50,823 nucleotides of DNA, taken from positions 1 through 50,823 of the forward strand of contig JAJFBM010000005.1 of assembly GCA_020697135.1 (NCBI GenBank). The letters run 5' to 3'. The notes under the pieces were generated by a model. That model searched no databases. It saw only the letters and a list, made by a program, of their open reading frames with translations, and was not told where the DNA came from. Origin of the DNA: Rickettsiaceae bacterium (GTDB lineage Bacteria; Pseudomonadota; Alphaproteobacteria; Rickettsiales; Rickettsiaceae). How positions within the stretch are numbered: position 1 is the first letter of the stretch; each line of letters starts with the position of its first letter. Of the stretch, positions 18,388 through 27,042 are shown in pieces. A program made the position numbers and the translations under genes.

Positions 18388-19164
18388 TTAATGAGCTGTC
18401 CATCCGCCATCAACCGCTATTGAAGATCCTGTAATGGAAGCAGCATCATTGCTACAAAGGAATGCTGCAATAGCTGCTACTTCCTCAATAGTTACGAATC
18501 TCTTAGTATATTGTGGGCCAAGCATCACATTTTTAATCACTTCTTCTTCTGTAATATTCCTTGCTTTTGCTGTTGCAGTAACTTGCCCTAATACTAAAGG
18601 CGTTTTCACATAGCCAGGACAAATTGAATTTACTGTTATATTTTTCTCCGCAACTTCAAGGGCAACACTCTTTGTAAGCCCTATAATACCATGCTTTGCA
18701 GCAACATATGCAGACTTAAAAGGGGATGCAACTAAACCATGGGCAGAAGCAATATTGATTATCCTCCCCCACCCTTTTTGCTTCATTACAGGAATAGCTG
18801 ATCTAGTTGTATAAAAGGCAGACAGTAAATTGGTTTGAATTATTGCTTCCCATTTCTCTATTGGAAATTCATCAATTGGTGATACAAATTGAATACCTGC
18901 ATTATTAATAAGTATATCTACCCCCCCCATTTTTTTAGCAAGAATAAATAATTCCTCAATATGATTTATCTTCGTCACATCGGCACTGCTATATTTAACT
19001 TTAACTTTAAACTCTTTTTCAATAGCTAGCCTTGTTTCTTCAATTTGGGCTGCATCACCAAAACCATTTATGACTATATTCATACCAAGAGAGGCAAATT
19101 TTCTTGCTACCCCTAAACCAATACCGCTAGTAGAACCTGTGATTATCGCAACTTTTCCTTTCAT
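18388..19164 (-). CDS. bdhA: D-3-hydroxybutyrate dehydrogenase (SDR family)
   Basis: This 258-residue short-chain dehydrogenase should oxidise D-3-hydroxybutyrate to acetoacetate with NAD+. The cofactor motif GSTSGIG (10-16), NNAG (87-90) and the catalytic set S140, Y153 and K157 are intact. Family-specific features of hydroxybutyrate dehydrogenases are visible: IASAHGLVASPFKSAYVAAKHG, the NSICPGYVKTPLV loop, and the C-terminal DGGWTAH. With ScoAB at 26.3-27.7 kb it completes a ketone-body route to acetoacetyl-CoA. A generic SDR is the alternative, but these features argue for BdhA. It lies directly upstream of cheB on the same strand. Confidence 0.88.
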   Translation of the reverse strand: MKGKVAIITGSTSGIGLGVARKFASLGMNIVINGFGDAAQIEETRLAIEKEFKVKVKYSSADVTKINHIEELFILAKKMGGVDILINNAGIQFVSPIDEFPIEKWEAIIQTNLLSAFYTTRSAIPVMKQKGWGRIINIASAHGLVASPFKSAYVAAKHGIIGLTKSVALEVAEKNITVNSICPGYVKTPLVLGQVTATAKARNITEEEVIKNVMLGPQYTKRFVTIEEVAAIAAFLCSNDAASITGSSIAVDGGWTAH

Positions 19165-19408
19165 AACACATCTTTATTTGACTTAATATATATTGTAAAA
19201 GAAAATGGTTAAAAAAATATTAATCAATCACTAAAGCTATGTTTTTATATGCTCAGTAATAATAGCTTTTTATTAAGATAATGTACTTTTTTATTTAGCT
19301 TATACAATTCTTACCATATAGACTTAGGAAGTATATATTGTTGCTATCAAGCAAAGAAGAGCTAAATTAAACTTGAGATATGAGATAATTTTTTTATATA
19401 AATATTAT

Positions 19409-21067
19409 CTATATAAGGGCATTATTATCATCATCTAATGTTTGACCCATAGGTTCAACAATATTCCTATCTACATTTTCTGCAGGGTGTTCTATAGTTG
19501 TTTGTGTTTGACCCTCAGGAGCATCTAATAAACCCAAAATGCGCATAGTAAAAGTATTTCCCTCTACAAGTAATGATAACAAATCCTTTGCTGGCATATT
19601 TAAAGGTAAAATATATTCATATATTTTAGATAAAATCTCTTTAGGAGGTACTATGAAATCGAGATTTTGTTTATAGATATCGTTACATACATGGTGAAGT
19701 TTAAAATTATGGATATTTTTATAATCATCTAATTTTTTATATAAATCATTGAAATTTATAGTTTTTGACTCTTTAGCATATAGTAATGAAGGATGAGCTT
19801 GCCAACAATCATATAATGCTGTTTTATATTTATGCAGTAATTCAAGTGCCACCCAGGGAAGAGGGGGGGTATCAAATATTTTATGTTCAGCGAAGTGTTC
19901 GTCATATTCTTTAGCTTTAAGCAAAGCTTTTAGAGCTATTTTGGTCTCTATATTTAGATCCCATTTTAAACGTGAGCAAATCTCTTTATTTCTCTTAGAT
20001 CCAGCATAGGTTTTAAGAGGTTTACTTTCTTGAAAATAATGAATGTGAATGTTTGTAGTATCATCACTAGCAACCTTTAATTCTTGTAAGAAAAAATTTT
20101 TTTCAAAAACTGACCCTAAGATTTCGTCTAAAGAATCAAAGGATAAACTATTTAATGATATACCACATAAACGGAATTGCCTAAGAGTTTCATTTGTCTT
20201 TAAGATCTCGGCGAAGATTTGAGCTTCTTCAATAGAAACTATATCTTTATAAATTTCTAAGCAATTAAGGGTTTTATTCACTTTTAAGCTTTCAGCCAAA
20301 GGGCTAGTATCAGTGTAGTATATAAATGGATCTAAAAAATGTTTTATAACTTTTAATTCTAAAGTTTTTAAATAAATACTATTTTTTAAAATTTCAGCTA
20401 TTTCTGTAATAATCTTATTATCTAATACTTGAATCTTTAAATCTACTATCTTACTGTTCCTTAAGACCGTTCCAAAATCGCTTATTAATTTTTGTGGCAT
20501 GCATTTTCCACTAATATTTATTTCAAGTTTTTGTAGAGATGATAAGCTATAGATTGTAGAGGTTAATTCCTTTATAAAATAATTTTCTTCATCCAACGAC
20601 CTTAAAAAACTGCTATCATGGACTGCCAAAGAAGTGAGTTTGGATAAGCTTTTTATAAAATTCCATATTGCGAAGGAATCTTTCCCTAAAAGAAACTTTT
20701 TATATGTAAGTAGGCTTTCAATAGCGGGATGATTCGTTAACACTGAAAGAAATTGTAATATTGGAAAGTTATCTATTGTAATATATTTTAGACTTTTATT
20801 TGCTTTAAGCGCATTTTTTAGAAGTTCGGTATTTTTCTCTATTTCCTCCTCGTCAAAGTTAGGAATAAATTCTAAATGAGTTATAGTTTGGTTTTCAAGA
20901 TTTTTTACTAATTGATTAAATAAATGTTCTGGCGTTGGCCTAGCAAGGTCAGTTATTCTATAGCCACTTAAGAGTCTTTGAATAGAGGCTTGTAATTGGC
21001 TGGTGGAATTTTGCAGTCTTAACTGCCCTGCCATAAAGGAGTTATTACTAGTTAGTCTTATTCCCAT
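19409..21067 (-). CDS. Leucine-rich-repeat (ribonuclease-inhibitor-like) protein, candidate effector
   Basis: This 552-residue protein has no signal peptide or membrane helix. Residues from about 65 to 340 form irregular repeats of about 28-30 residues of the LxxLxL type, for example LLKNALKANKSLKYITI, IAEILKNSIYLKTLEL, LAESLKVNKTLNCLEI and FAEILKTNETLRQFRL. This alternation of an amphipathic helix and a leucine strand is typical of the ribonuclease-inhibitor LRR class of eukaryotic NLR proteins. The C-terminal 200 residues are helical and unassigned. In intracellular bacteria such proteins are usually secreted host-interaction factors; that role is inference. The gene stands alone between bdhA and an IS relic. 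Confidence 0.75.
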   Translation of the reverse strand: MGIRLTSNNSFMAGQLRLQNSTSQLQASIQRLLSGYRITDLARPTPEHLFNQLVKNLENQTITHLEFIPNFDEEEIEKNTELLKNALKANKSLKYITIDNFPILQFLSVLTNHPAIESLLTYKKFLLGKDSFAIWNFIKSLSKLTSLAVHDSSFLRSLDEENYFIKELTSTIYSLSSLQKLEINISGKCMPQKLISDFGTVLRNSKIVDLKIQVLDNKIITEIAEILKNSIYLKTLELKVIKHFLDPFIYYTDTSPLAESLKVNKTLNCLEIYKDIVSIEEAQIFAEILKTNETLRQFRLCGISLNSLSFDSLDEILGSVFEKNFFLQELKVASDDTTNIHIHYFQESKPLKTYAGSKRNKEICSRLKWDLNIETKIALKALLKAKEYDEHFAEHKIFDTPPLPWVALELLHKYKTALYDCWQAHPSLLYAKESKTINFNDLYKKLDDYKNIHNFKLHHVCNDIYKQNLDFIVPPKEILSKIYEYILPLNMPAKDLLSLLVEGNTFTMRILGLLDAPEGQTQTTIEHPAENVDRNIVEPMGQTLDDDNNALI

Positions 21068-21167
21068 ATCCCATAAAAATCAATTTGTATATTTTAAATA
21101 TAACATATGAAAAATTAAACACTAAGAGATTAAGTCTTTTAGATTTTAAAATCGTTTTAATGTGTGC

Positions 21168-21459
21168 TTAGCGGGTAAGTAAAAATAGGCTTAGTATTAA
21201 CTGAACAAAACGAACATAGGTCAGTAATTCTTTAAATAAATTTTCGAACTTTACACCATTTAATAATGGTAATAGTTCTTGAAGTCTTTAACCGGCAATA
21301 AATGAATGCAAATCATAATAAGTCATTGTTCATTTGAATGTAACCTACTTTCTCAATATCTTCTCTTCCCTTTATCTATCAGCTTATTCCTTTCAAATTC
21401 TTATAGGCTCTAACAAAATCTACTATACAACAATAAAGCGCCGTGATATCCTACTTCAT
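21168..21459 (-). pseudogene. Decayed IS982-family transposase (N-terminal part)
   Basis: Minus-strand translation with frameshifts and in-frame stops recovers the IS982-type N-terminus. From the ATG at 21459 it reads DITALYCCIVDFVRAYK, like the family's LFCIVDDFC start. After a shift come NKLIDKGKRRY and LIMICIHLLPVKDFKN, like the (L)TI.I.FHLS..(K)DFK.YY segment. After another shift comes TYVRFVQLILSL, like SYNRFVELM, and then a stop at 21168. The catalytic DDE region is missing. A 12-base palindrome TAACCCGGGTTA at 21547-21558 may be an old element end. The family call is from memory of the pattern. Confidence 0.65.
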
Positions 21460-21681
21460 GGAAATACTCTTTTGGGTATCACACTCTGAAGAATATCTCC
21501 ACCTCAAACCAACCTCAACCAAAAATTCAAATCCCCCTATTATCTATAACCCGGGTTAATTACTGAGACCACTAAGGCTTGACTGCAATTAAGAAGAATA
21601 GTATCCCCCCTCATTCCCTTCATTAAATTCATAACATGGAGAAACTATTGAGCTTATGACGAAGAAGAGTTAAGAGGCGGT
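21460..21681. other. Intergenic remnant upstream of the IS relic
   Basis: This stretch has no gene. It contains the perfect palindrome TAACCCGGGTTA at 21547-21558, whose two halves both lead outward as GGGTTA, compatible with abutted transposon ends. It also has a C6 run at 21605-21610. It probably belongs to the same decayed insertion as the pseudogene at 21168-21459. Confidence 0.35.
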
Positions 21682-22533
21682 TTAAGCCTCTTGGAGAGTT
21701 TGGTTTTTGAGAGCTTCAAGCTCTTCGACGTTGATATATTTTAGGAATTCTCTAAGCTCTTGACGAGCGGCAACGTGGGAAATTTTAAAACCTTGTTTTG
21801 GATGTTTAAGATCTAGCAAAGTTAAGCCTTGAAGGAACAATTCTCTAAAAATTACTCGCTCACTAAAACCTGATGCTTGTTTAAAGCTAATGCGTTTTGA
21901 TAATTGGTCAAGAACTTTTGCCACGTTCCTTTTATTAGCAGCGTCAAGGTTACTCAGCCTATTTCTAACAACAACCCATTCTATAGAGCCACGGTCACGT
22001 TTTGCACGCTCCATCTTCTGCTCCCAGATCATTTGGCTATAGATCGAAGGAGTAATAATATTTAATGTTTGAGGGTCTACTTTAGCTAATACGTCAATAT
22101 CAAGGAAACTATCATTAACTGGAGTGATCACCATATCAGCATAAGAATGCGCAAGCCTTGAGAGGTATGAGTAGCTTCCCGGCGTATCGATTACAATAAT
22201 ATCAGCTGATAATTTAGCTTCCTCTAATGCTTGATCAAAACTAGCTTTTTCTTCTGCTTCACGCTCTTCAATAGTATTTTTTTTACTATCAGTAATTAAG
22301 AAATGGCGCGGCATTAGCACTTGATGGTCAGGATTCTGCTTATTATATTCACTACGGTTATTTAAGTACCTAGTTAGAGAATGCTGCCGGCAATCTACAT
22401 CGATACTTGCAACTTTAAAACCCATTTCAAGAAGGCTTATGATTAAATGCATAGAGCAGGTTGTTTTACCTGCTCCACCTTTTTCATTACCAACTACATA
22501 AATATAAGGAAATTTAGGGCTAGTTTGATTCAT
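21682..22533 (-). CDS. mipZ: MipZ-type division-plane ParA ATPase
   Basis: This 283-residue P-loop ATPase belongs to the alphaproteobacterial MipZ branch of ParA. In Caulobacter it forms a bipolar gradient with ParB and keeps FtsZ away from the poles. The deviant Walker A GNEKGGAGKTT lies at 15-25, followed by SIDVDCRQHSLTRYLNNR, which is diagnostic for MipZ (DLDSRQ.SFTRY in relatives). Walker B is VIDTPGSYSYLSRLAHS, and the C-terminal FSERVIFRELFLQGLTLLDL is also typical. The start overlaps pepA by 14 bases, so the two genes are cotranscribed. Confidence 0.9.
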   Translation of the reverse strand: MNQTSPKFPYIYVVGNEKGGAGKTTCSMHLIISLLEMGFKVASIDVDCRQHSLTRYLNNRSEYNKQNPDHQVLMPRHFLITDSKKNTIEEREAEEKASFDQALEEAKLSADIIVIDTPGSYSYLSRLAHSYADMVITPVNDSFLDIDVLAKVDPQTLNIITPSIYSQMIWEQKMERAKRDRGSIEWVVVRNRLSNLDAANKRNVAKVLDQLSKRISFKQASGFSERVIFRELFLQGLTLLDLKHPKQGFKISHVAARQELREFLKYINVEELEALKNQTLQEA

Positions 22534-24031
22534 AAAAGTCTTTAACCATTTGATTTAATAATCTGACACCGAAACCAACTGCACCTTTTGGCGTAATATC
22601 ATTACCCTTTTTTTCCCAAGCCATGCCAGCAATATCAAGATGAGCCCAAGGAGTTTTATTGACAAAACGCTGTAAAAATTGAGCTGCTGTAATACTGCCT
22701 GCTCCACGACCTGAAGAAATATTTGCCATATCAGCTATATCTGATTTAATCATGTCATCATATTCTTTGCCCATTGGGAAAGGCCATAATTTTTCGTTGG
22801 TCTTCTTTCCGGATTTAACTAGCTTTTCTGTCAATTCTTTATCATTTGAGAAAAGTCCAGCATAAACTCCACCAAGCGATACTACTATAGCACCCGTGAG
22901 TGTTGCAAGATTTACCATAAATTTTGGCTTAAATTTATCTTGTGTGTACCATAAAGCATCAGCAAGAACCAGCCTGCCTTCAGCATCAGTATTAAGAACT
23001 TCAATTGTCTGACCTGACATAGAAGTTACAACGTCACTTGGTCGTTGCGCATTACCACCAGGCATATTTTCAACAAGCCCAATAACCCCAACAGCATTTA
23101 CTTTAGCTTTACGAAGAGCAAGCGCTTTAATTACACCGACAACTGCAGCAGATCCTGCCATGTCATATTTCATATCTTCCATACCAGCTGCAGGCTTTAG
23201 CGATATACCACCACTATCAAAAGTCACACCTTTGCCAACAAAAGCAACAGGAGCCTCATCTTCATTTTCTGCACCATTATATTGCATGATAACAAGTTTA
23301 GATTCGTTGATTGAGCCTTGGCCAACCCCAAGAAGCGCTCCCATTCCTAGGTTTTTCATTTCTCGCTCGCCAAGAACATCTACCTCAATATCAAGCGGCT
23401 CTAATTCTTCAATAATTTTTGCCGCATATGAATCAGGGTATAATTTATTTGGTGGCTCTGTAATACAATCACGCGCAAGGAATACCCCTTGAGCGATAGC
23501 ATCATGCTCTGAAAATTTATTATTTATAGAGTCTAAATCTGCATTTGCAGAAATATAAATTTCTTTAAGTTGAGGTTTTTCTTTGTCAGTTAAAGTTGTT
23601 CTATATTTATAGAATCTATATGATGCAAGTTTCACACCATGCGCAATTAATGATGCAATATCCTCCTCACCAAAACTGTTAAAAGATTTTGAGATAACTA
23701 CTGAAGCAGTTTCAGCTTTTAGGGCGCATAGAGCATTATAAATTTTACCACCAATTTGCTCAAGTTTGAATGGTTCGAGCTCATCCGATTTACCAACGCA
23801 CATTAGTAAAAGAATTTTCACTTCACCATTTTGCCCTGCAGTAGTAAGAGATTTCATACTACCAAATTTAGGTTCAAAAATACTTTCATTTTTAATAGTT
23901 TTAGAAATTAAACTATTATACTTTTGATCTAGAGATTTTGATGCCTCATCAAGATCTAATTTATCATCAAATAATAATACCGTAATATCTTTTAAAGCTT
24001 CTATATCAAGCTTCTCAAAAAAAATCTCCAT
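22520..24031 (-). CDS. pepA: Leucyl aminopeptidase (M17), cytosol aminopeptidase
   Basis: This 503-residue metallopeptidase removes N-terminal residues, preferring leucine, and works as a hexamer. The family signature NTDAEGRL is at 347-354. The metal and catalytic residues K267, D272, K279, D290, D349, E351 and R353 are all present in VGKGVTFDSGG, LKPAAGMEDMKYDMAG and the signature. The N-terminal regulatory domain is of normal length. Some PepA proteins also bind DNA; nothing here shows that. It is the first gene of a pair with mipZ. Confidence 0.95.
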   Translation of the reverse strand: MEIFFEKLDIEALKDITVLLFDDKLDLDEASKSLDQKYNSLISKTIKNESIFEPKFGSMKSLTTAGQNGEVKILLLMCVGKSDELEPFKLEQIGGKIYNALCALKAETASVVISKSFNSFGEEDIASLIAHGVKLASYRFYKYRTTLTDKEKPQLKEIYISANADLDSINNKFSEHDAIAQGVFLARDCITEPPNKLYPDSYAAKIIEELEPLDIEVDVLGEREMKNLGMGALLGVGQGSINESKLVIMQYNGAENEDEAPVAFVGKGVTFDSGGISLKPAAGMEDMKYDMAGSAAVVGVIKALALRKAKVNAVGVIGLVENMPGGNAQRPSDVVTSMSGQTIEVLNTDAEGRLVLADALWYTQDKFKPKFMVNLATLTGAIVVSLGGVYAGLFSNDKELTEKLVKSGKKTNEKLWPFPMGKEYDDMIKSDIADMANISSGRGAGSITAAQFLQRFVNKTPWAHLDIAGMAWEKKGNDITPKGAVGFGVRLLNQMVKDFYESN

Positions 24032-24165
24032 TTAAACCTGCTTATTTATTTTAATTTCAATAAAATATACTATCTATTTAGATAAATTTTAGCAAGTACT
24101 TATAAAAAATGTTAGAGGGAATTTTTTGCAAAGTAAACTTGGGCATTAAGCGATTACATTACTTA

Positions 24166-25059
24166 TTACAAAATCACACAACTATAGTTCCAATATTCAC
24201 TATCCTTGCCTAAAGAATCATAATATTCTTTGCAAAACTCTACGGGTGTATAACATGAAGCATCCTCTTCAGATAATACTCGCGCATTTAGCTTATCAAT
24301 GAGGTCTTCTATAGTACAATTTTGTAATGACTGATTTGTTTGTATGAAGTCATCAGTATTATGATTTTGGCTTATATTAAGCTCTATAAGAAAATCTTTA
24401 AATAATTTTAGACATTCTTCATATTGACTTTGTATTTCATTATTATATATAGATTGTTCTTCTTTAATTTCTTTGATAATTCCATACAAATTAGGCATTG
24501 AAATTTTTTTTTCGATAAGTATTTTAGCTAGCTTTAAGCGCTCTAATGGGGGATAACTTATATCACTCAAGTGATTATATAAAACTTTTAAAGGCGATTC
24601 CTTGAAAATATTCTCGCAATTTAAATTGTTTTTTGAACTTAAAAGTATTTTGATAACTGCTATTTTCTCTTCACATTCCGGTAATATACTATATGATATA
24701 GGTAGATTACCTTGAGAATCAGGAGTATTTACATTGGCCCCCTTTTGAAGCAAATATTTTATAGTATTTGGGGAAGCTGTTAAACAAGCAATATGCAATA
24801 AGGTTAAATTTTTAAATTTATAGCATATTTTTTCACCATTATTACTTCTATCAATTCTATAACCTTCAAATGAATAATTTGTATTACTAATATTTATATT
24901 ATGATTAGATATGAGTTTGTCTAATTCTTGTAAAGAATCTTCGCTATCATTGCTGATACACTTAATCAACTGAATATTAATATGGATAACAAAATTATTA
25001 TGGTTCTTATATTTAACATGAGGATATAAAGGTGATAAATTAATCTTCTTACTAGGCAT
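24166..25059 (-). CDS. Ankyrin-repeat protein with C-terminal CaaX-like box (CVIL)
   Basis: This 297-residue protein contains one clear ankyrin unit and a weaker partner: LTLLHIACLTASPNTIKYLL, then QKGANVNTPDSQGNLPISYS. The last four codons encode C-V-I-L directly before the stop, a consensus CaaX prenylation box with Leu favouring geranylgeranylation. I chose the ATG at 25059 (MPSKKINL) because an AGAGGAA Shine-Dalgarno sequence sits 6 bases before it. A longer frame from a TTG at 25167 would add a membrane helix but lacks that site. The upstream neighbour (25189-26139) is a diverged paralogue. No bacterial signal peptide is present, so type IV secretion is the likely exit if the protein is secreted. 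Confidence 0.8.
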   Translation of the reverse strand: MPSKKINLSPLYPHVKYKNHNNFVIHINIQLIKCISNDSEDSLQELDKLISNHNINISNTNYSFEGYRIDRSNNGEKICYKFKNLTLLHIACLTASPNTIKYLLQKGANVNTPDSQGNLPISYSILPECEEKIAVIKILLSSKNNLNCENIFKESPLKVLYNHLSDISYPPLERLKLAKILIEKKISMPNLYGIIKEIKEEQSIYNNEIQSQYEECLKLFKDFLIELNISQNHNTDDFIQTNQSLQNCTIEDLIDKLNARVLSEEDASCYTPVEFCKEYYDSLGKDSEYWNYSCVIL

Positions 25060-25188
25060 ATTTTTCCTCTTATTATATTTTTTGGATAAATTATTCTTCA
25101 AAGTGAAAAATAATAATATAATTATGAAAAAAATAAAGAATTGCTTAAATAACGCTTTACTAATCAATTAATATTATATAAAGAATCT

Positions 25189-26139
25189 TTATATAATATT
25201 ACAACTATAAATTTCCGTACTATCTCCTATCGGCTTAAGAGTCGTATAAATACTGGAGGCCATTATATCTAAGTTTTCTATTGTTTCACCTAAAGTAATA
25301 ATAAGTTCGGTATTTTTTTCGGTAGGGCAATATTTATCCTCAAAGCATGGTTGCTTTGAATCTCCTAAATCATATTTAATACATGCTTTTAACCATGCTT
25401 CATAAGATTCTTCTATATATTGTTTAGTTTTATTAAGCCCATGGATGTAAGTTGGCATCCAGTCTGTCACTATTAGTGAATTATCAAAAAATAGATTATA
25501 AGAATTAGTATATTTGATTTCCTTAAATACTTTATAGGTTTCACTAAATATTTCATTAATTAGATATATAGAGTCCAGATTTATGAGATTATTCCCTAAG
25601 AATAAATTCCCTATTTTCAAACGTTCTATAAAATCATTTGAAGTGCTAGTAAAATAAGCTAAAGAGTTTTCAATTTTAGGAGCCATTATAGACTTACCTA
25701 TTTCTAAATTATAATCCAATAAGACTTCTAACGATTCGCATTTATCCCTCACTCCCGTTGTAAGCAAACAATATTCTATAGGCAGCTTTTCTTCTAAACT
25801 TCTTATATTTGGATTTGCCCCTTTTTCTAATAAATATTTTATAATCTTTTTGGAATGAAAGTGACATGCTACGCTTAGAAGCGTAAGTCCATGAAGGGAT
25901 ACTTTTTCTAATATCTCACCGCTATCATAACTCTTTATTGCCTTTAGTCTAAAAATAGCAGCATTAATGTTCTTATGTTTATAATTCTCGCTTTTTTTTA
26001 AAAGCTCTTCAATCTCTAATAAATTTTCATCTTGATATATAAGCTTCATAAGCCTATCACTCGATGAATCACTGTACTTTATTCTACTCTTATATTTTGC
26101 GTCTATAGTTAATGAATAGTTCTCAATTTCAAAATACAT
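25189..26139 (-). CDS. Ankyrin-repeat protein with C-terminal CaaX-like box (CNII)
   Basis: This 316-residue paralogue of the following gene shares the ankyrin unit LTLLSVACHFHSKKIIKYLL, then EKGANPN, the ERLKIGNL helix, and a TIENLD segment near the end. It finishes IYSCNII, placing Cys four residues from the end as in its neighbour's YSCVIL. Asn at the first aliphatic position makes this a weaker prenylation box. The ATG at 26139 has an AAAGGA site before it. No signal peptide or membrane helix is seen. The pair looks like a tandem duplication that has diverged strongly while keeping the C-terminal Cys. Confidence 0.78.
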   Translation of the reverse strand: MYFEIENYSLTIDAKYKSRIKYSDSSSDRLMKLIYQDENLLEIEELLKKSENYKHKNINAAIFRLKAIKSYDSGEILEKVSLHGLTLLSVACHFHSKKIIKYLLEKGANPNIRSLEEKLPIEYCLLTTGVRDKCESLEVLLDYNLEIGKSIMAPKIENSLAYFTSTSNDFIERLKIGNLFLGNNLINLDSIYLINEIFSETYKVFKEIKYTNSYNLFFDNSLIVTDWMPTYIHGLNKTKQYIEESYEAWLKACIKYDLGDSKQPCFEDKYCPTEKNTELIITLGETIENLDIMASSIYTTLKPIGDSTEIYSCNII

Positions 26140-26339
26140 TGCAATCCTTTAATAATAATTTTTCTTCTGGCGAACATTACCTAAACATATAAATATTGTA
26201 AATATTTTAATATATAATTAGTGCATTTATTCCCCTATATATAAAAATTTTACATAGGCAACCTATCATTCTTTTGACATCACAATGAATAAGGAGTTAA
26301 TGTATTAACAATATATTTACTACAAATTGCAGGTTTTAC

Positions 26340-27038
26340 ATGGTGAAAATTTATAACACATCTCAAGAAGCTTTAAAGGATGTTCTATTTGACGGAATGA
26401 CTATTATGGCAGGAGGTTTTGGCCTATGCGGAATTCCAGAAAATTTGATAGCAGCAATATTAGAGTCTGGTGTAAAAAACCTTACAGTGATAAGCAATAA
26501 TTGTGGCGTAGATGATTTTGGTCTTGGTGCGCTCTTAAAAACTCGTCAAATTAAGAAAATGATCTCTTCATATGTAGGAGAAAATAAAACTTTTGAACAA
26601 CAATATCTTGATGGCTCACTTGAGCTTGAATTGAATCCTCAAGGAACTTTAGCTGAGCGAATCCGCGCAGGTGGCGCTGGCATTCCTGCATTTTATACAA
26701 GAACAGGTGTCGGTACAGTTGTTGCTGAAGGCAAAGAAGTTAGAGAGTTTAATGGGCAAAAATTTGTTCTTGAACAATCGCTATTCGCTGATCTTGCAAT
26801 TGTAAAGGGATGGAAAGCAGATAAATCCGGTAATGTTATATATAATAAAACAGCGCGTAACTTTAACCCTATAATGGCTACAGCTGCTAAAGTTACTGTC
26901 TGTGAAGTAGAAGAAATAGTGGAGACAGGCACTTTTGATCCTAACAATATTCATACACCAAGTATCTTTATTCATAGGCTTATACAAGGTAAAAATTACG
27001 AAAAAAGAATTGAAAGATTAACCACAAGGGCAAGGTAA
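26340..27038 (+). CDS. scoA: Succinyl-CoA:3-ketoacid CoA-transferase subunit A
   Basis: This 232-residue subunit pairs with ScoB to move CoA from succinyl-CoA to acetoacetate. The family I CoA-transferase markers are present: [19 protein letters not shown] near the N-terminus, [29 protein letters not shown], and [20 protein letters not shown]. ScoB follows after 4 bases with its ribosome-binding site inside the end of scoA, so they form an operon. A consensus -35-like TTGACA is at 26274-26279. Butyrate/acetate CoA-transferases are related alternatives, but this sequence pattern, and bdhA nearby, favour the ketoacid enzyme. Confidence 0.93.
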   Translation: MVKIYNTSQEALKDVLFDGMTIMAGGFGLCGIPENLIAAILESGVKNLTVISNNCGVDDFGLGALLKTRQIKKMISSYVGENKTFEQQYLDGSLELELNPQGTLAERIRAGGAGIPAFYTRTGVGTVVAEGKEVREFNGQKFVLEQSLFADLAIVKGWKADKSGNVIYNKTARNFNPIMATAAKVTVCEVEEIVETGTFDPNNIHTPSIFIHRLIQGKNYEKRIERLTTRAR

Positions 27039-27042
27039 GAAT

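Noticed and set aside
25060-25167. N-terminal membrane helix for the CVIL ankyrin protein from a TTG start at 25167
   Set aside because: The ATG at 25059 has a good AGAGGAA site at proper spacing. The TTG has none, so the helix is probably not translated.
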